Assembly: GCA_003439945.1 (NCBI GenBank)
Contig: QVRM01004797.1
Coordinates: 509,501-573,500, forward strand
Reading direction: 5' to 3'
Source: Dermanyssus gallinae
Lineage: Eukaryota > Arthropoda > Arachnida > Mesostigmata > Dermanyssidae
Length of the DNA stretch: 64,000 nt
Within the stretch, counting starts at the first letter, position 1; the number at the start of each line of letters is the position of its first letter. The notes under the pieces are model-generated. The model was not told where the DNA came from. It ran no database searches and saw only the letters and a list, made by a program, of their open reading frames with translations. Shown piece by piece: positions 33,263 through 46,558 of this stretch. A program made the translations under genes and the position numbers.

Positions 33263-33889
33263 TTTAAGGTACACAACTCTGTTCAGAGCTATTGGCTACC
33301 GCTTCTGCCCTTCTGTGCTCTATTCGAAGGGAGCCCAAATCTCTGCCTCGTCGCATTTGCCGCCGATAGTGTTGGGATGTTTATAATTTGAATCAACTGT
33401 ATTCCTTTGTCTCTCTCCTCCCGTGGTGCTTGCATTGTTGGTTTCAACTGTTCTTCTCTGTCCGACAAAGATTGGTGTGACTTAAGCCGTGCAATTGAAC
33501 GTACAATTCGGATCGGGCGCTAGTTTCTGGCAGCTGGTCGATCGGTATAATCGCCGATAATCTGGCAGCTGGTCGGCTGGTATAATCGCCGCTTGATCCG
33601 TGACGAATTTTCAGAGCGCCTGATGATTGATTCATCTAACTACGTAACTATTTTAGTAAGCATGCAGCGAACTACTACCAACCTGGCTAATTGTCTAGTT
33701 AACTAACTAAAAAAAAGACCAACTATGTTAGGGAGGAGGGACTAATTACATGTAGTGGACTGTCCATAATATCTATCTATTGATCTAACTCGTTAACGAG
33801 CTAACCTCTCATTAGCAAACGTATTAGCAAGTAAAGGCTTTTGCTACATAGATAGCTAGAACCATTTGCCAACTGACCTTGACCGACAA

Positions 33890-34100
33890 GAAGTTGTTGT
33901 TGTTGATGCTGTTGTTATTGTTGTTGTTGTTGTTTAGTCGGACGTCTTTCTGCGAGCGTCTGTTTAAGCGGCCGATGATAGGACCGAGCGGATGATCCGC
34001 AGATGTTGTTGATGATGTTGTTGTTGTAGTCGTCGTCGTCGTCGTTTTTGCTGCTCCCATCGCTGCTGTTGTTGTTGCTGCTGTTGCCGTTGTTGCCGCC
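33890..34100. repeat. (GTT/GTC/GTG)n triplet-rich tract
   Basis: Imperfect trinucleotide repeats account for a 124-residue open frame on the minus strand (33915-34289) rich in Asn, Ser, Asp and Gln. I treat that frame as repeat-driven. Confidence 0.9.
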
Positions 34101-34510
34101 GCGGACTTCGTGAGGGATCCCTGGCGACTGAATACCATTGTAGTTCGTCAACCGAGATACCGCAGATAACAACAACGATGTCGACGAACCTCGAACAGGT
34201 TCGTAATGCTGCTTGCCGACTTTGTTCACTTTTTTTCGCTCTCGTTGTGCTGGCGAAGAAGTGAAGAACTCAACCTGCCGACTGCCCATGAAACAATAAA
34301 GAAAAAGAGAGAGAGAGAGAGTAATTAATCAATTAGAGCCACTTGACTCAGTTCGCTGGCTGCAATCTTTGGCCACCAATCAGTCAAATAAGTAAGCGGT
34401 GGTTTGCACACACACCAGCCAACAATTTCTTCTGCCCTTCTCCAGAAATAAAACTATGGTCCAACGTACACCTGATCTATGAACACTGTTTTCTGTAAAA
34501 CAAATGAGCC

Positions 34511-34583
<73 letters not shown>
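34511..34583. repeat. Long (TA)n, about 70 bp
   Basis: This is a TA run with one CAT interruption, among the longest in the window. Confidence 0.98.
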
Positions 34584-34585
<2 letters not shown>

Positions 34586-34884
34586 CTCTCTGTGTACGAA
34601 CATAGGTATACATATATATACACCATTGTGTGTACGAACCCACACTTGAAACAAGATTCGATTTCTCGCCTGATCCGTCTTATCAGTGCTTATCAGTAAG
34701 ATTGCCTTCTCTTCGAGACAATCTAGCCTCGTTACTACGCGCGGTTTGCCCGCCACGGTACACATATGGTACTATGCACCTCGCAGACGCCGCACATATG
34801 TAGGTATATGTCTATACGTTGATGCTCATACCTACTATATGCGTTTAGATGTCATGCAAGTAGATGTCTTTTTTTTTTGGAAGT

Positions 34885-35043
34885 ATTGCTTGCGCAGTTC
34901 CCAGACGAGTGTGGGGATGGGGACATGACTGGTTTTTAGTGGGCTGGAACCCCACACTACCGGCCCACGTTTGCAGTGAGCTTTCCCGCCGTGGTGTCCG
35001 TGTGTGCGAACCGCATTTCCCAACTAGTCCCTCAAAAAAAAAA
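34885..35043 (+). mobile_element. SINE-like retroposon, family C, with poly(A) tail
   Basis: The stretch GGGACATGACTGGT, TTTAGTGGGCTGGAACC, CACACTACCGGCCCA and then the 3' part GTGTGCGAACCGCATTTCCC ends in a run of A at about 35034-35043. A copy in the opposite orientation is at about 38.9 kb. GGCTGGAACCC may be a relic B box, but no good A box is visible, so a tRNA origin is not certain. It is not family A or B. Confidence 0.75.
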
Positions 35044-35630
35044 ATAGATGTCTACTGCGCCTTTTCCAGTAAATGTGTCCTTTTGGCAGCTTTTCCAAAG
35101 AAGCGTCGTTAGTGATCATAACAGTATACCAGTGCTTCCGCATCCTGTGCCATCGTCATCTGGCTGGCCTGTTACTTCGCCAGCTAGGTTAAGCTGTGAG
35201 GGAGTGATGTAGCAAACAGAGATATACATAACGGAGCAAGCAAGAAACAACAACATACAGGCATCACCAACTTGTTAAAACAACGCAATCGACAACACAT
35301 GACGGTACTATACTAGCACATCCTGCACTATGCACAAATGATACCAAAACACACAAATACATTTTTCTGGATGTTAAGAACTGGCGTAGGTATTAGCTGC
35401 AGGTCTATGACGATCACTGATGTTGCTGTTGCTGCAAAGTATGGGGTTGTGTTGTTGTTACAGAAGGTTGAGGGCGGTTGGGGTTTTTGGTGCGCGCTGG
35501 TGAAATTATGTGTCCCTGCGGACAACTTACTAATCCTAGCGAATAGAGCAATCAGTGGGAGATTGACCAACAAACGATCACATTAGATAGCCGCACGTAA
35601 CAGTAACACACATGGGTCTACATATGTAAA

Positions 35631-35651
35631 CACACACACACACACACACAG
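35631..35651. repeat. (CA)n microsatellite
   Basis: About ten CA units are present. Confidence 0.96.
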
Positions 35652-35746
35652 ATATAAACACATAGACTCGCAGTAAACGTTACGGTGCCTTTGTAGCCAC
35701 AACGGTTAAGAACGGGTTAGGGGGTAACAAAGATCATGCGGGTGAC

Positions 35747-36215
35747 AATAATAATAATAATGATGATGATGATGATGATGATGGTGGTGATGACGACGAC
35801 GACTACGACAACAACAACAACAACAATAAGAACGCTAAACTCATCAGGAAAACTTTTACAGCCTTAAGTACCGTTGGTTGATCTTACCGTTATTGTTACT
35901 GTTGTTGCGGTTTTTGTTGTTGCTGTTGTTGTTGCTGCTGCTGCTGATGTGGTTGTTGTCACCGTATCTCCTGTTGTCGTTGCCGTAGTTCCTGTTGAAG
36001 TTTCTGTTACTGTTGTTCTTGCTAGAGCTGTCGGCCTTGCTCTGTTGCTGCAGCTGCTGTTGCTCTTGCTGCTATTTCCTGTTGATGCTGCTGCTGCGGT
36101 TGTTGATTTGTTGTTATGGTTGTCGTTGTTGTTCTTGTTGTTTTTATAGTTGTTGTTGTTGTTGCTGTTGTTATTTTGGTTGTTGTTGCTGTTGCTGCTG
36201 GCGAACGACAGCGTC
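35747..36215. repeat. Compound trinucleotide-repeat region
   Basis: ATA, GAT, GAC and AAC repeats (35747-35835) are followed after 45 bp by GTT, CTG and GTC repeats to 36215. All long frames here are homopolymer-like and are not taken as genes. Confidence 0.93.
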
Positions 36216-36340
36216 ACGGTTCAAGTTTTGACGGCGCGTCTCGCGGCCTTGCTTCAATTGTCGTCGATTGTCATTGGCCTCTTCTGTTTCTTCTGTCTCT
36301 AAAGACAACCGCTGGTTGATGTTACTGTCACTGTCACTGT

Positions 36341-36396
36341 ACGTAGTAGTAGTAGTAGTCGTAGTAGTAATAGTAGCTGCTGCTGCTGCTGTTGCT
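36341..36396. repeat. (TAG)n then (CTG)n
   Basis: GTAGTAGTAG repeats are followed by GCTGCTGCTG. Confidence 0.95.
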
Positions 36397-36539
36397 TCGA
36401 ATTCACCGATCTTCGTATAGCAGCTGACAGTGTGTAGCTCGTCGGTGGAGTGGTGCCGTGCTTCGAACGACGACGGTGACGATCAACAATAACAACAGTA
36501 GTCAAGTCAAGCTGCTCCCGCTGTAAATGCCGCACGAGC

Positions 36540-36720
36540 TGCGATGAACGCTCGCGCATACACGGGCGCCGCCGCCGCCACCACCGCGGGCGGCGCCGCC
36601 GCCGCCGCTGCGGCCGCCATAAACAGCCGCTCTAGCGGTATACAACACGCAGGCAGGCTGGCTGGCTGGCTGGCTGGGAGAGGAGCATTCACCGTGTAGT
36701 TGCGCCGTCGCCACAGCAAT
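36540..36720. repeat. GC-rich (GCC)n island
   Basis: GCCGCC repeats with many CpG, then GGCTGGCTGGCTGG, make a local GC peak. On the minus strand an ATG here opens an alanine-rich frame, but it is explained by the repeat. Confidence 0.85.
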
Positions 36721-36825
36721 TGGGAAAGCTGAAAGCGGCGGCGGCGGCAGCAGCGGCTACGGCGACGTCGGCGTCATACCGCAAGGGCAATGATACGCGC
36801 AGGGGCGGCCGTAAGCACGTCGTTC

Positions 36826-36962
<137 letters not shown>

Positions 36963-37144
36963 AATAATCAGCATCACCAATATTATCAGGGTCATCAGCG
37001 TCAGCGTAAGTGCAGTCAGTGCAGCCAGCTATCTACTGAGACGGGCTGGTTAGCTAACTACTCGATGGATGATGGCAAGTAGCTACGGCGGGGAACACTG
37101 GCCCCTTGCGCCGCCTCTCCCTTCTCGCGTACGCTCTGTCTGTG

Positions 37145-37187
37145 TGCGTATGTATGTATGTATGTATGTATATATATATATATATAT
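37145..37187. repeat. (TATG)n then (TA)n
   Basis: Five TATG or GTAT units are followed by a TA run. Confidence 0.95.
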
Positions 37188-37498
37188 CATTTATGTCATA
37201 CCTAAATCCGCAGATCGAAAAAAATATAGCTTCGGAAGTATATGCAAATGTCGGGATCACGCCGCCACAATTTCTGAGGTCAGATTCGCAGGTCCTCTCC
37301 TATATATATATATATAAATATACGCCCGATCTTGCTCACTTTTGTTACTCTTTATCTACTTTGCAAACGTGTACGTTTCGCCTACGCAGATGGTTCTTCT
37401 TCCAACTGAAGCAACGCTTCATTACTACACGGCCGACCTTCCTTCTACGGCTTCTAACAAAAAAACTTTCTAATATACTAAGTACATTTAAGGATCAA

Positions 37499-37499
<1 letters not shown>

Positions 37500-37532
<33 letters not shown>
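37500..37532. repeat. (TA)n microsatellite
   Basis: This is a perfect TA run. Confidence 0.96.
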
Positions 37533-37538
<6 letters not shown>

Positions 37539-37739
37539 AATGCACGCGTGTCACTTGCCTAGTAGAATCTCTCAGCCCATCAAAGTTCATAATAAAATCC
37601 ATAGACCCCAAAACGTACCACTATATGTCTACTCGTTTTGCCTACTCTCTTCCAGACTGAGTTTATGCCCCGCGATGTAAAACTCTGGATCAATATCAGC
37701 CACCTTTTTCTTATACTGGTCAATAATAAATAATAAACC

Positions 37740-38470
37740 GCCGTCTCAGAGAGTGCTAACTGCTTTCTAATCTACCCTACGGATAGAGTGAATAATTTGC
37801 TAGCAAATAAACAAGACGATTATATGCGAAAGTTTATCAACCTAATACACGTTTTAGAAAGGCAGGTTTACGCGACCAAGTACCGCCTGATGCGAGACAC
37901 TTAGTTTCGCCCTGGTTTGTAACTGAATACCGTTTAAAAATTGGTGCCATGTTTATTTCTAAAATGAAGCTGCATGAAGTAAAAGCATCTGCGTGCTCTT
38001 AAGCGTTATTGATGCAACCACTACTTTCCGTGCCCCTTCTTCAATAAGCGCATACCCCCACCCCCCCCGCCTTCTTCTGACTGAGGGGGTCAGTGTAATG
38101 CCTAGATATGTGAATCTATTTACAAATGTAGTCCTTGTCCGTAACATTTTAAGTGAGTTACGCTCTCCTGGCTGGCTTGCGTGTCTAAATTGAATGACCT
38201 CCGGCTTTCCGTATTGATCTCAAGGCCGGCCTCCTTTGCATAGACTGCCAGTGAAGATAACGCCTACTGGATTGAATTCCGATTGAGGCGGAACCCGCAT
38301 CCGCTCTAGAGTACCATATCGGCTGTGCACATAATAATATTTACTGTCTCGGCAGATTTCGCGATTAGAAGCAACATAGGGCTGGGGTTGTCTCGGGCCT
38401 GCGAGAAGCCCGTTCTCTGTTTTATACATGACTGCTCAGCTATCATGTCGTCCAAATAAAATCATTCGAT
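37740..38470 (-). pseudogene. Non-LTR retrotransposon RT, palm to C-terminal part
   Basis: Minus-strand translations give YAKEAGLEINTE. After a one-base shift they continue with KPEVIQFR and then VNRFTYLGITLTPS, the conserved stretch after the YADD box in CR1, Jockey and RTE type elements. The first certain piece is at about 38255 and the YLGITL motif at about 38110. Downstream to about 37740, weaker pieces such as SRIRRYLVA fit the thumb region. Upstream to about 38430 the open frame with KTENGLLAG may be the part before the YADD box, but the box itself is not readable. Stops and shifts show it is inactive. Confidence 0.72.
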
Positions 38471-38831
38471 TGGCTTGCCGTATGAGTTTTAGAACACGCG
38501 CTGGGATCGCGAGTCGAATGCGGCACGAAAACCCATAACCCACACTGTATAGCAATTGACTCTTCCGCGCCATGAGGCGAATTGTGCATGCCGTCAGCGG
38601 CGATCTCTGACTCAGGTTGCTCGTCTGGGAGTACCAGAAGGTTCGCTAAAAATTAGTACGTGCAGCTCTTGTTGACGACGTCCCGCCAGGAACTAGGTTC
38701 AAAAAGTGCCCATTTTCCCTTTGAGATAAGTAACTGCTGCACTGTCTGCGAGCTACAGGCAGTATTTTTGGTATATGTAGAGGAATCTATTAAGGAAACC
38801 CGTCTAGTGAGGTGCTACTGCTGTTGTCTTT

Positions 38832-38982
38832 TTTAAGGACTAACTGGAAAATGCATTACGCACACGCGGCCACCACCGCAGGGAACTCGTCTGCAGGTGT
38901 GGGCCGGTAGTGTGAGGCTCCAACCCACTAAAGACCAGTCATGTCCCAATCCCCGCAACCGATCGGGAACTGCATAAGCATA
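38832..38982 (-). mobile_element. SINE-like retroposon, family C, second copy
   Basis: The reverse complement gives TTGGGACATGACTGGTC, TTTAGTGGGTTGGAGCC, TCACACTACCGGCCCA and GTGTGCGTAATGCATTTTCC, followed by TTAAAAAAG. It aligns end to end with the copy at 34.9 kb, including the A-rich tail. The candidate B box here is GTTGGAGCC, one base from consensus. Confidence 0.75.
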
Positions 38983-39009
38983 ACTTCAAACGACCGAAGG
39001 GGGAGAGTA

Positions 39010-39655
39010 GTTTACGAATTTAGCTATGATGTCATGCAGTAACGGTTTGTCTTCTCCTTGGCGCGCAGGGTGTTCTCCATGGTGCTAGCAATGCTGGTCC
39101 AGTCGTCGCGTGACCCAATCAGAAGCTGTATGAGCGTTCCAAAAGTGCCGTCGTCAGCCCTAGGTAGACCCGCACGCTGAGAGGCCATACTGCTGTTGCC
39201 TGTCTGCGTTACCGATGCTGTCCGGTCTGTAGATAGCGACCTTACTTGTGAGGTATTGTGGAGCCTTAAGTATGGTATCTCCGCTACGCCGAAAGACGCT
39301 AGGCGCTCGTCGATAGAATGATCTCGATGTTGCGTATAGTGGCCTCATCTCAGGCGGGTCACGTATTTTGCCTGGTAGCGATAGGGTTTGGTCTAGATAC
39401 ATTCTAAAATCCACCATGGGCGTCCGTTTGATCGCTCTGGAGTCTCCTTTGGCATTTAACTGAGTTCAGCAGATCCGCTACCGTTGCGTGCGAGTTGGGC
39501 TTCTGTGGTAGACGAGCGTATTGATGCATGTTGTCTTTTGCCGCGGACATTCCGTTGCTCTTGCCTTTTTCGCCCTTGCAGACCATGAGGGTCGTTCCTG
39601 CCCTGAACGTTATCCTGAGGTGGGTAACCTATGTCCGTTTCCTCGTTAAACACGG
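39010..39655 (-). other. Coding-like region in shifting minus-strand frames, unidentified
   Basis: Three overlapping minus-strand frames stay open and read non-repetitive sequence, for example SAKDNMHQYARLPQKP at 39404-39586 and SMASQRAGLPRADDGTFGTL near 39200, ending at a stop near 39010. The change of frame suggests a broken coding region, perhaps the first open frame of a retrotransposon related to the LINE at 37.7-38.5 kb, but no known motif is visible. Confidence 0.2.
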
Positions 39656-42600
39656 TGTTTTTATATCTGCCTGAAAATGGGAAGTATGGGCGTAGGAACG
39701 TACACTTGCACGCATGTCCTGTAACAGATAGAAGTTATTTGCATAGGCTCATTGGCTAATTAGAATCGAAAGCTTAAATGTTTTGGGCGCGACGTGAAAT
39801 TTTAACTGAGCCAACGTATAAATGTTTGCGGCATCTAACACTTACTTGCATGTTTCCGTTTGTACCGAATGCTATCAAACCCACATCAAATAGGAATCAA
39901 GTATAAAAAAATTAGTATGATTGATTTTTATTCCCTTGATAAATGTGTGTACACACATCACCATTTTATTTTAGGGGTGTGTAACGCCTGCAACTATTAG
40001 TTACCTATATTGCACTCCTCCGTTTTTTCTCGCGTGTATGTTGAGCATCTTTCATCGGGATATAGTCTGCTTCGTAACTTCGATCTGTTCCATTTCTGCA
40101 ACCTTACCTAATCCTAACGCCTCCCCCTAATTCTAACTCCCTAATCCCTGATAATCGTGCACACGTCCTAACCAGATCATCTACGGTTTTCTTTATCCTG
40201 CTTCATATCCGACAAACCGTTGTTTCTAATTCTTCGTAGTATGGATTTATTCTCTGTTGGCGATGGGTCGGTAAATAATAATATTAGTTGCTTGCTGCAG
40301 CGATAGTGAAGCCCTTAGATTTCTACGCCAGCTCAACGGGTAGGGGTCGCCTCCTGTAGCTGAAGGAGCGGTACATCTCTCACAAACGACGAGTTTGTTA
40401 CTCTGGACCACCCACCCAGGTCGGAGCAGGCCTGGCAGCAAAAGAAATGATGAATAGCATGAGGCGTAGAATGTCTCGCCGAAAGCTCGTCTGAGTTGTA
40501 AAAACAAGCGTATAAATGCAAACGTTTTTTCTAATAATAAGAACCATTCTGTCTACATTGTTTAAGCTTGTCTGTGGATTCAGCCAGGTGATATACTGGT
40601 GTTGAATGAGTCCGTTCTAACACAATGGACGTCCAAAATAGATACAACAATGATCTCTGTGTCATTGTCTTGAAGATCAAGGATGAATGGATCTTGCTAC
40701 ACGAGATGACAATACGTTGACTATGCGGTCGTTGGTTTCCCTAAACAGACGACCAACAAATCTGAAGCTTCTTCGATTTTTCAGAAACGGAGAGATGCCA
40801 ACAAATCGATCCGCCTGCGCGCGCACGCACGCAAATCACTGTTAGCACAGCACGACCAAGGCCGCTTTTACGTAATTCAACGGCTCCTATGGATCAAACA
40901 TTGTATTTCGCTGTGCAGCCGCTCACAAGTGAAATGCGGCACACGGGTATTGTTTCTGTTACCTGCAAAGTTCTGCACGCGTTTTCTGTAACACGTAAGA
41001 GTATGATAATGTGGGTCATTTCGAGCAATGTCTATGGATGACAGGTGGATGACGAATACAGTAAACGGCAAGGATGGATTTCAATCACATCGTACGTCTT
41101 TACGATCATACAAAGATAATAAAGCGTAACGCAAAAGCCTAAAAAAAAGGGTTAGTTAGTTGCCCAGAGTAGAACCCTGACACCAGAGTATGCTTTTCTT
41201 GCACCTAGTAAACTTAGCTATTCCAGGCGTCGTCCCAGGGTAGTTACGGGCTGAGCAAATGTGTGTTTTTCTAGGCGGAGAAACAGGCTGACGCCGCGAG
41301 TCCCCACACTGCTCAGTAATGTTGACCGGACATTATCACCGCATCAATATTCAACAAAGAAGTGTTCCCCTGGTTCCAGCGCAGCCAATGCAGTATTTTA
41401 CTGGCTTGGGTGCAGTGACACACAATCTCGTTAGCTACGAGAACGTAACCAATTGTGGGTTCTGTTTAGAAGACGCAAGCTATTTCTACAGCAGCTCTGT
41501 CATTGGTGATACGATCGCATAAGTCGTTGACAGTAAAGTATGATATTACAGCATTGAGACGAGAGGCCGCTACGGCAATATGCTGTCAAAAACTCCAACA
41601 TTTTAGGAAAAATGACCGGCACAAGATGAAGTGCTACCAGCAAGACCAACCGTTAGATAGCATGCTATAATTATTGCGCTTAGTCTCCATGCTTTGTCTG
41701 TATCGTTTTACGGTGCTGCTAATAATACCGAAAAGAGTTACGGACAATTTGTCAGGCTTAACCGTACGTACGTGCGTACAGCTACGGTCGGAGGCCTGCA
41801 AATCACCATTGTGCATTCTTGTGCAGAAGTTTGGCAGTATCATCGGCCAATCATTTGGCCTTTGACAACTTTAGTCATATTCGAAGTCCTGGCTCAGGCC
41901 TGACGATCTCAGGCTGATTGATATTGCCTGGCATTGAAACGCCCCTTTTGACATCATCAGGGTTTTTGGTTTACGTCCTTTAGATGAGTTATGCATGTTT
42001 TGATTGTTTGTGAGTATGGCGTTACGTGCGAATTTGGCTTTGTTATTGTTTAATGACGAATTCAATATTGAGGACTGATGCCGCCGGCGTTGGCTTAATC
42101 TTTAATATATGCCTAGCACGCTTATCGTGTTAGGTGATCATTCTAGCTTAGACGAGATAGTAAGATTGATTTTTATTCTTTTATCCGCTTTCGGCGCTGC
42201 CGTGTTCTCCTCTGTGTAAGGTCCTCATAGAAGAACGCACCCAGACAAGCCTCCGGCTCAATTATGATTATATCATTATCGCCGCTTTATCTGACGCATG
42301 TCCAGCATAGCTAAGGCGTCTCTAGTATGGTGTCGTTTGCTTAAGACCACCGTATGTGCATATTAATCTAGTCTCGCCGTCGTCTGTTCGAAGAGCACAA
42401 CAACTCGAACATGACCTATCGTGGCCTCAGGATCTCGACATGTCCGGCTTAAGGTGACATATATGCAGATCCACAATGTTGTGAATACTTCATGTTTTTT
42501 GTATGTATTGCTTGCAAACTGAGGCTTCAGGATATCAGGAAGACAGAAAAGGTGTAAAAGCAGAAGGAGACGTAAGGGAGCACACGGCCAGGAGACATTC

Positions 42601-42749
42601 ACTTTTGAATTTTCAACCTCTTAATTCATAAAATCTAGCAACGTTGTTAGCGAACTAGGGAACGAGCAGGATTGGCTGTCAAAGTTGTTCTCCTGAAGCG
42701 CCATTCGCCAACGACCTCATATACGAGTCAATAATAAATACTTACCGTA

Positions 42750-42824
42750 TATATATATATATATATATAATCGTATTTTGACACCATATGAATCAAACGT
42801 TCAGTTTATACAACCGCCTGATTA

Positions 42825-42874
<50 letters not shown>
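42750..42874. repeat. Two (TA)n tracts
   Basis: TA runs lie at about 42750-42769 and 42827-42874. Confidence 0.96.
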
Positions 42875-42878
<4 letters not shown>

Positions 42879-44944
42879 GAAGACGTTTATAGGACACAAA
42901 CGTTAGTATCGTGTCGTAGAGACGGAACCACGGAGCAAGAAGGCTTCTTGATATCAGCGGAAGGAAAGATTCCAAAGTTAAACAGCCGCCAAGTTAAAGC
43001 AGCTGTACGTTTCCATACTCTATGACCGTTTAGGAGAGAGATATCAAGCCATCTATGACCTTTCAGATAAATGCGGCACTGGCTCGACAAATAATGAATC
43101 TACTTTTCGTAGCACCTGTTAGCGGATTAAACAGGGCTGTTAAATTGTATCAAAAAACGACAGCAGTATACCTAAAATGATAACTGTCGCTGTCGTATGG
43201 GTCAATAACATTCCAAACAACAGCGGCAAAAACCAGGGGTTGATGTGACCACCGGCCGCAGCTTTCAAGTGTTTCCGGATAAATGCCACAGGGAGGAAAA
43301 ATAAAAGCCTCCCTTTACCCTTAATTGGAGAGCTTTTGATAAGTTATTGAATATTACGGCTTAAGAGGCTGACCTCCAACTACTATTGGACACCCACGAA
43401 AATAATCGCCGCGACAAGCAGTGCAACCAACTAACCGTACAAAAAGTGCATTCACAACGTAGGAGCAGCATTTGAGAAGATTGCTGATAATCTAGTGGTA
43501 GAATGTAGATTCCCAATAAAGGGAAAAAGGCAAAGGAGGGTCTATCGCCGAGGGTTCATCTCTAAGGTATTCGTGGGCGTCAGAAGTACATTTACAATAT
43601 GATACTCGGGCCAATTCCGGAGGCAATTGCAAATGATTATCTATTTAATTACAGCAGGTTACAATGATAGGTACTCGACTAGCAAGCATATAGCCGCATC
43701 TTGTCTGAGATACGAAGAGCCAATAGCATAGTCCATAGCAAGAGTGCCGCAGGGCGGTATTTTAATGTGAGACACACTGTGAGACAAGATGAAGTACCAA
43801 GAGGGCATCGCCTATCGTCGACGGGGTCACGCCAGTCGCCAATACAGACGGCACTAACAATGCTGACAATGACACAGCGTTGGTTTAAGCGCGCTTTAGC
43901 GACAAACTACTTCTGAGCATGCACAGAAGCGACGCGCTTGCCTACAAGACCCCAACCATATACCCACACCAATGTACAGAATAATGTACATATTCTGTGT
44001 GTTCTCACACATGTATGTATATCACACATTTCACATAAAAGCGTGATCTAAAATGCGCACAAACGTGGCTGTGTCTAATTCATACACATACGTACACTTA
44101 CTGGTCATGATTGTCAACCACGACGATTTAGACGGAAGTGCTTGCTTGAATAGGCTAGATGCAAAACGACGCGCCCCATTGTCTCCGTCTACCACACCGA
44201 ATTAATGCTAGCTCGCTTACGCAGCTTATTTGCTAGCTGCCTTGGGAAACTAGACGTTCACTTAAGCTGTGGGTTTCTGTACGTTTCACTGGCGGTTTGG
44301 TACTAACGCTTAATAAACTTCCAGTTTTATATCCGGTCAGTTTTGCTTGACTGTTCTTGCCGCCACGGGGTTGTTACTCTCTGGGTGTTCATGGTGACGC
44401 GTGTGTCATAATAACTTTGCCTGAACCTGTGTTTACACACATGTGCATATGCAAAAACAATAAGATATATAATATATATATATATATATATTTTTTTTTT
44501 ACGTACGCATTAGCGCCAGCACACAACATGATCTATGAAACGCCGCTAATTTGCGTTAGGATCAGGCCAGCGGAACATCTACCGCTACTTGAACCGTTCG
44601 GCATGCCTGACATATTTAAATGCGTGCAACAAAACCTTTGCAAGCGTTATAGAATGCGCATAATATATTGGGGGGAGCACTCTTTCAAGCAGTTCTTGTC
44701 ATAGTAAAAACCCTCAAGTGATTCTAAGATTAGTACGGGTGATTATTTGACGAAGCAAGTCAAAGTGCTAGTTGTATGGATGCTCTCATTTCCAACATTC
44801 CTATAAAAAAAATCTTAGGTATTTAATAACCACGAATCGTACCGCTATTCTCTCTTCTAAACGAGACATTCCCTTACCCAATCTATTTGAAAAAGGGACT
44901 GTTACCGAGCATGATAATGCCCTAAAATCTCGACGATCATTTTT

Positions 44945-44952
44945 GCGTCACC

Positions 44953-44988
<36 letters not shown>

Positions 44989-45016
44989 ATATATATATAT
45001 AAATATCTATATATAC
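44945..45016. repeat. (TA)n with CTA interruptions
   Basis: A TA run is broken by CTATA and AAATATC. Confidence 0.95.
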
Positions 45017-46269
45017 GGATCTGTATCTGGGGATTGTCCAAGTTTACGTCGTCGACAAAACACGACGGAGAGACCGACTGACACGTCAAAAGTGAGCGGC
45101 GGTGATAAGGCAGTTCACCGCTGCTTTTGTTGCAGCAAGTATCCTCGTTACTTACACTAGCCCAGTAGCGTTGCTGTTGTTGTTGTCGATAAAAAAAAAT
45201 GTATTGTCATAGAGCCAGCCAAGAGTTATCCCCGGAGTGGTCTCGTGGTCTATAATACAGGTAAATAGATTGTGCTGTATAGTTCTTGCATATGAGGTTT
45301 TCGGCGGTGAGGTTTCGGACGGAACACGGCGAGACGCAGCAAAATACAGGCGACACGGATCTGTTCTGTATTAAGTTGTGTTTGTGACGACAAACGTAAC
45401 GCTATTCGTCGTGTCCCCCCCCTTTCTGGCACATGGGGCGGCGCAGCCATTGTAGTTGACGTGATTACGTGGTCGGTTGGCCGCCAGGTAACGTAAGTTG
45501 CCGACAGTCCAAGTCATTGTGACGGCAGAATGCCTGGCTGGCTGGCTGCGAACGGGCGGGAACAAAGTGCGAGCGCGACTTGATTCGAAAGTCACATCGG
45601 CAGGCGATGGTCGAGTCGTAGAAGACGATGCTTACAAACAGCAACAGTGACGACGAAAAAGACCGTGGAAAACCCTACCATTGACGGAAGACACCTCATG
45701 AACGAAAAACGTCATGTACGGAAAACCTCGTATGCAAGCGCAAGAAGAGTGGCGGGCGGTGTTTCGATGACGTTTATGCTGCTCCTCGCACCCCCTCCCT
45801 GCTCTCACCCTTTCATCATCCACTTTTCCCCTGGCTTCTTTCTTCTTCTTCTTTGGCTTGCCCGTCTCTCTATATTGTGGTGCCTCATACGAGAAAAGAA
45901 AGAGAGACAGAAAGAGAGAGAGAGAAACAGAGAGGTCTTTGGACGAATATAACTAAACAGTTTGGTCGTTGGACGAATATAACTGGTCTCGTTCGAGCCG
46001 CGAATGGCGCCGTCAGCATCGCTATAACGTCATCAGACAATCTGGCGCCGGAGACGTACACAGATAGAGGGAGAGGGACGGACAGACAGACATACAGATA
46101 GTGAGACTGTGTGTGTGCGAGAGAGAGCGAGAGAGAAGAACAGGAGAGAGAGAGAAGGGGAAGAGAAATCAAGATTGAAAGCAAGAACGTAAAGAGAAGA
46201 AAGCGCAAGATGCAACACTAATTGTGAGTTTGAGCGACGACAACAGCGAGTGGTGACGCGATGGCGACG

Positions 46270-46330
46270 AAGTTGACAACAACAAGAGCAACAACAGCAA
46301 ACAACAACAACAACAACAACAACATGTTGC
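46270..46330. repeat. (AAC)n tract
   Basis: AACAACAAC repeats are followed by ATGTTGCTGTTGTT, which can pair back with them. Confidence 0.93.
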
Positions 46331-46491
46331 TGTTGTTCAACAACATCAACAAGAGGGAGCAACAAGTGAGGAGCCAGCAGGAAATCCCGACACTACGACA
46401 CAGCGCTGTCGGAGAGCGGATTATCTTGGCGTGACGTCAAACGCGAGCAGCTGGGGTCAGCAACTGGCTTTTCACAGACCCAAAACGCTAT

Positions 46492-46558
46492 ATACACACA
46501 CACGCTCACACACACACACACATGCTCATACACACACACACACACGCTCACACACACA
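46492..46558. repeat. (CA)n interrupted by GCTCA
   Basis: Three blocks of CA repeats are separated by CGCTCACACA or TGCTCATACA, forming an imperfect repeat of about 25 bp. Confidence 0.94.

Noticed and set aside
33915..34289. 124-residue Asn/Ser/Asp/Gln-rich open frame as a gene
   Set aside because: Most of it is produced by the triplet repeats at 33890-34100, and no domain is visible outside them.
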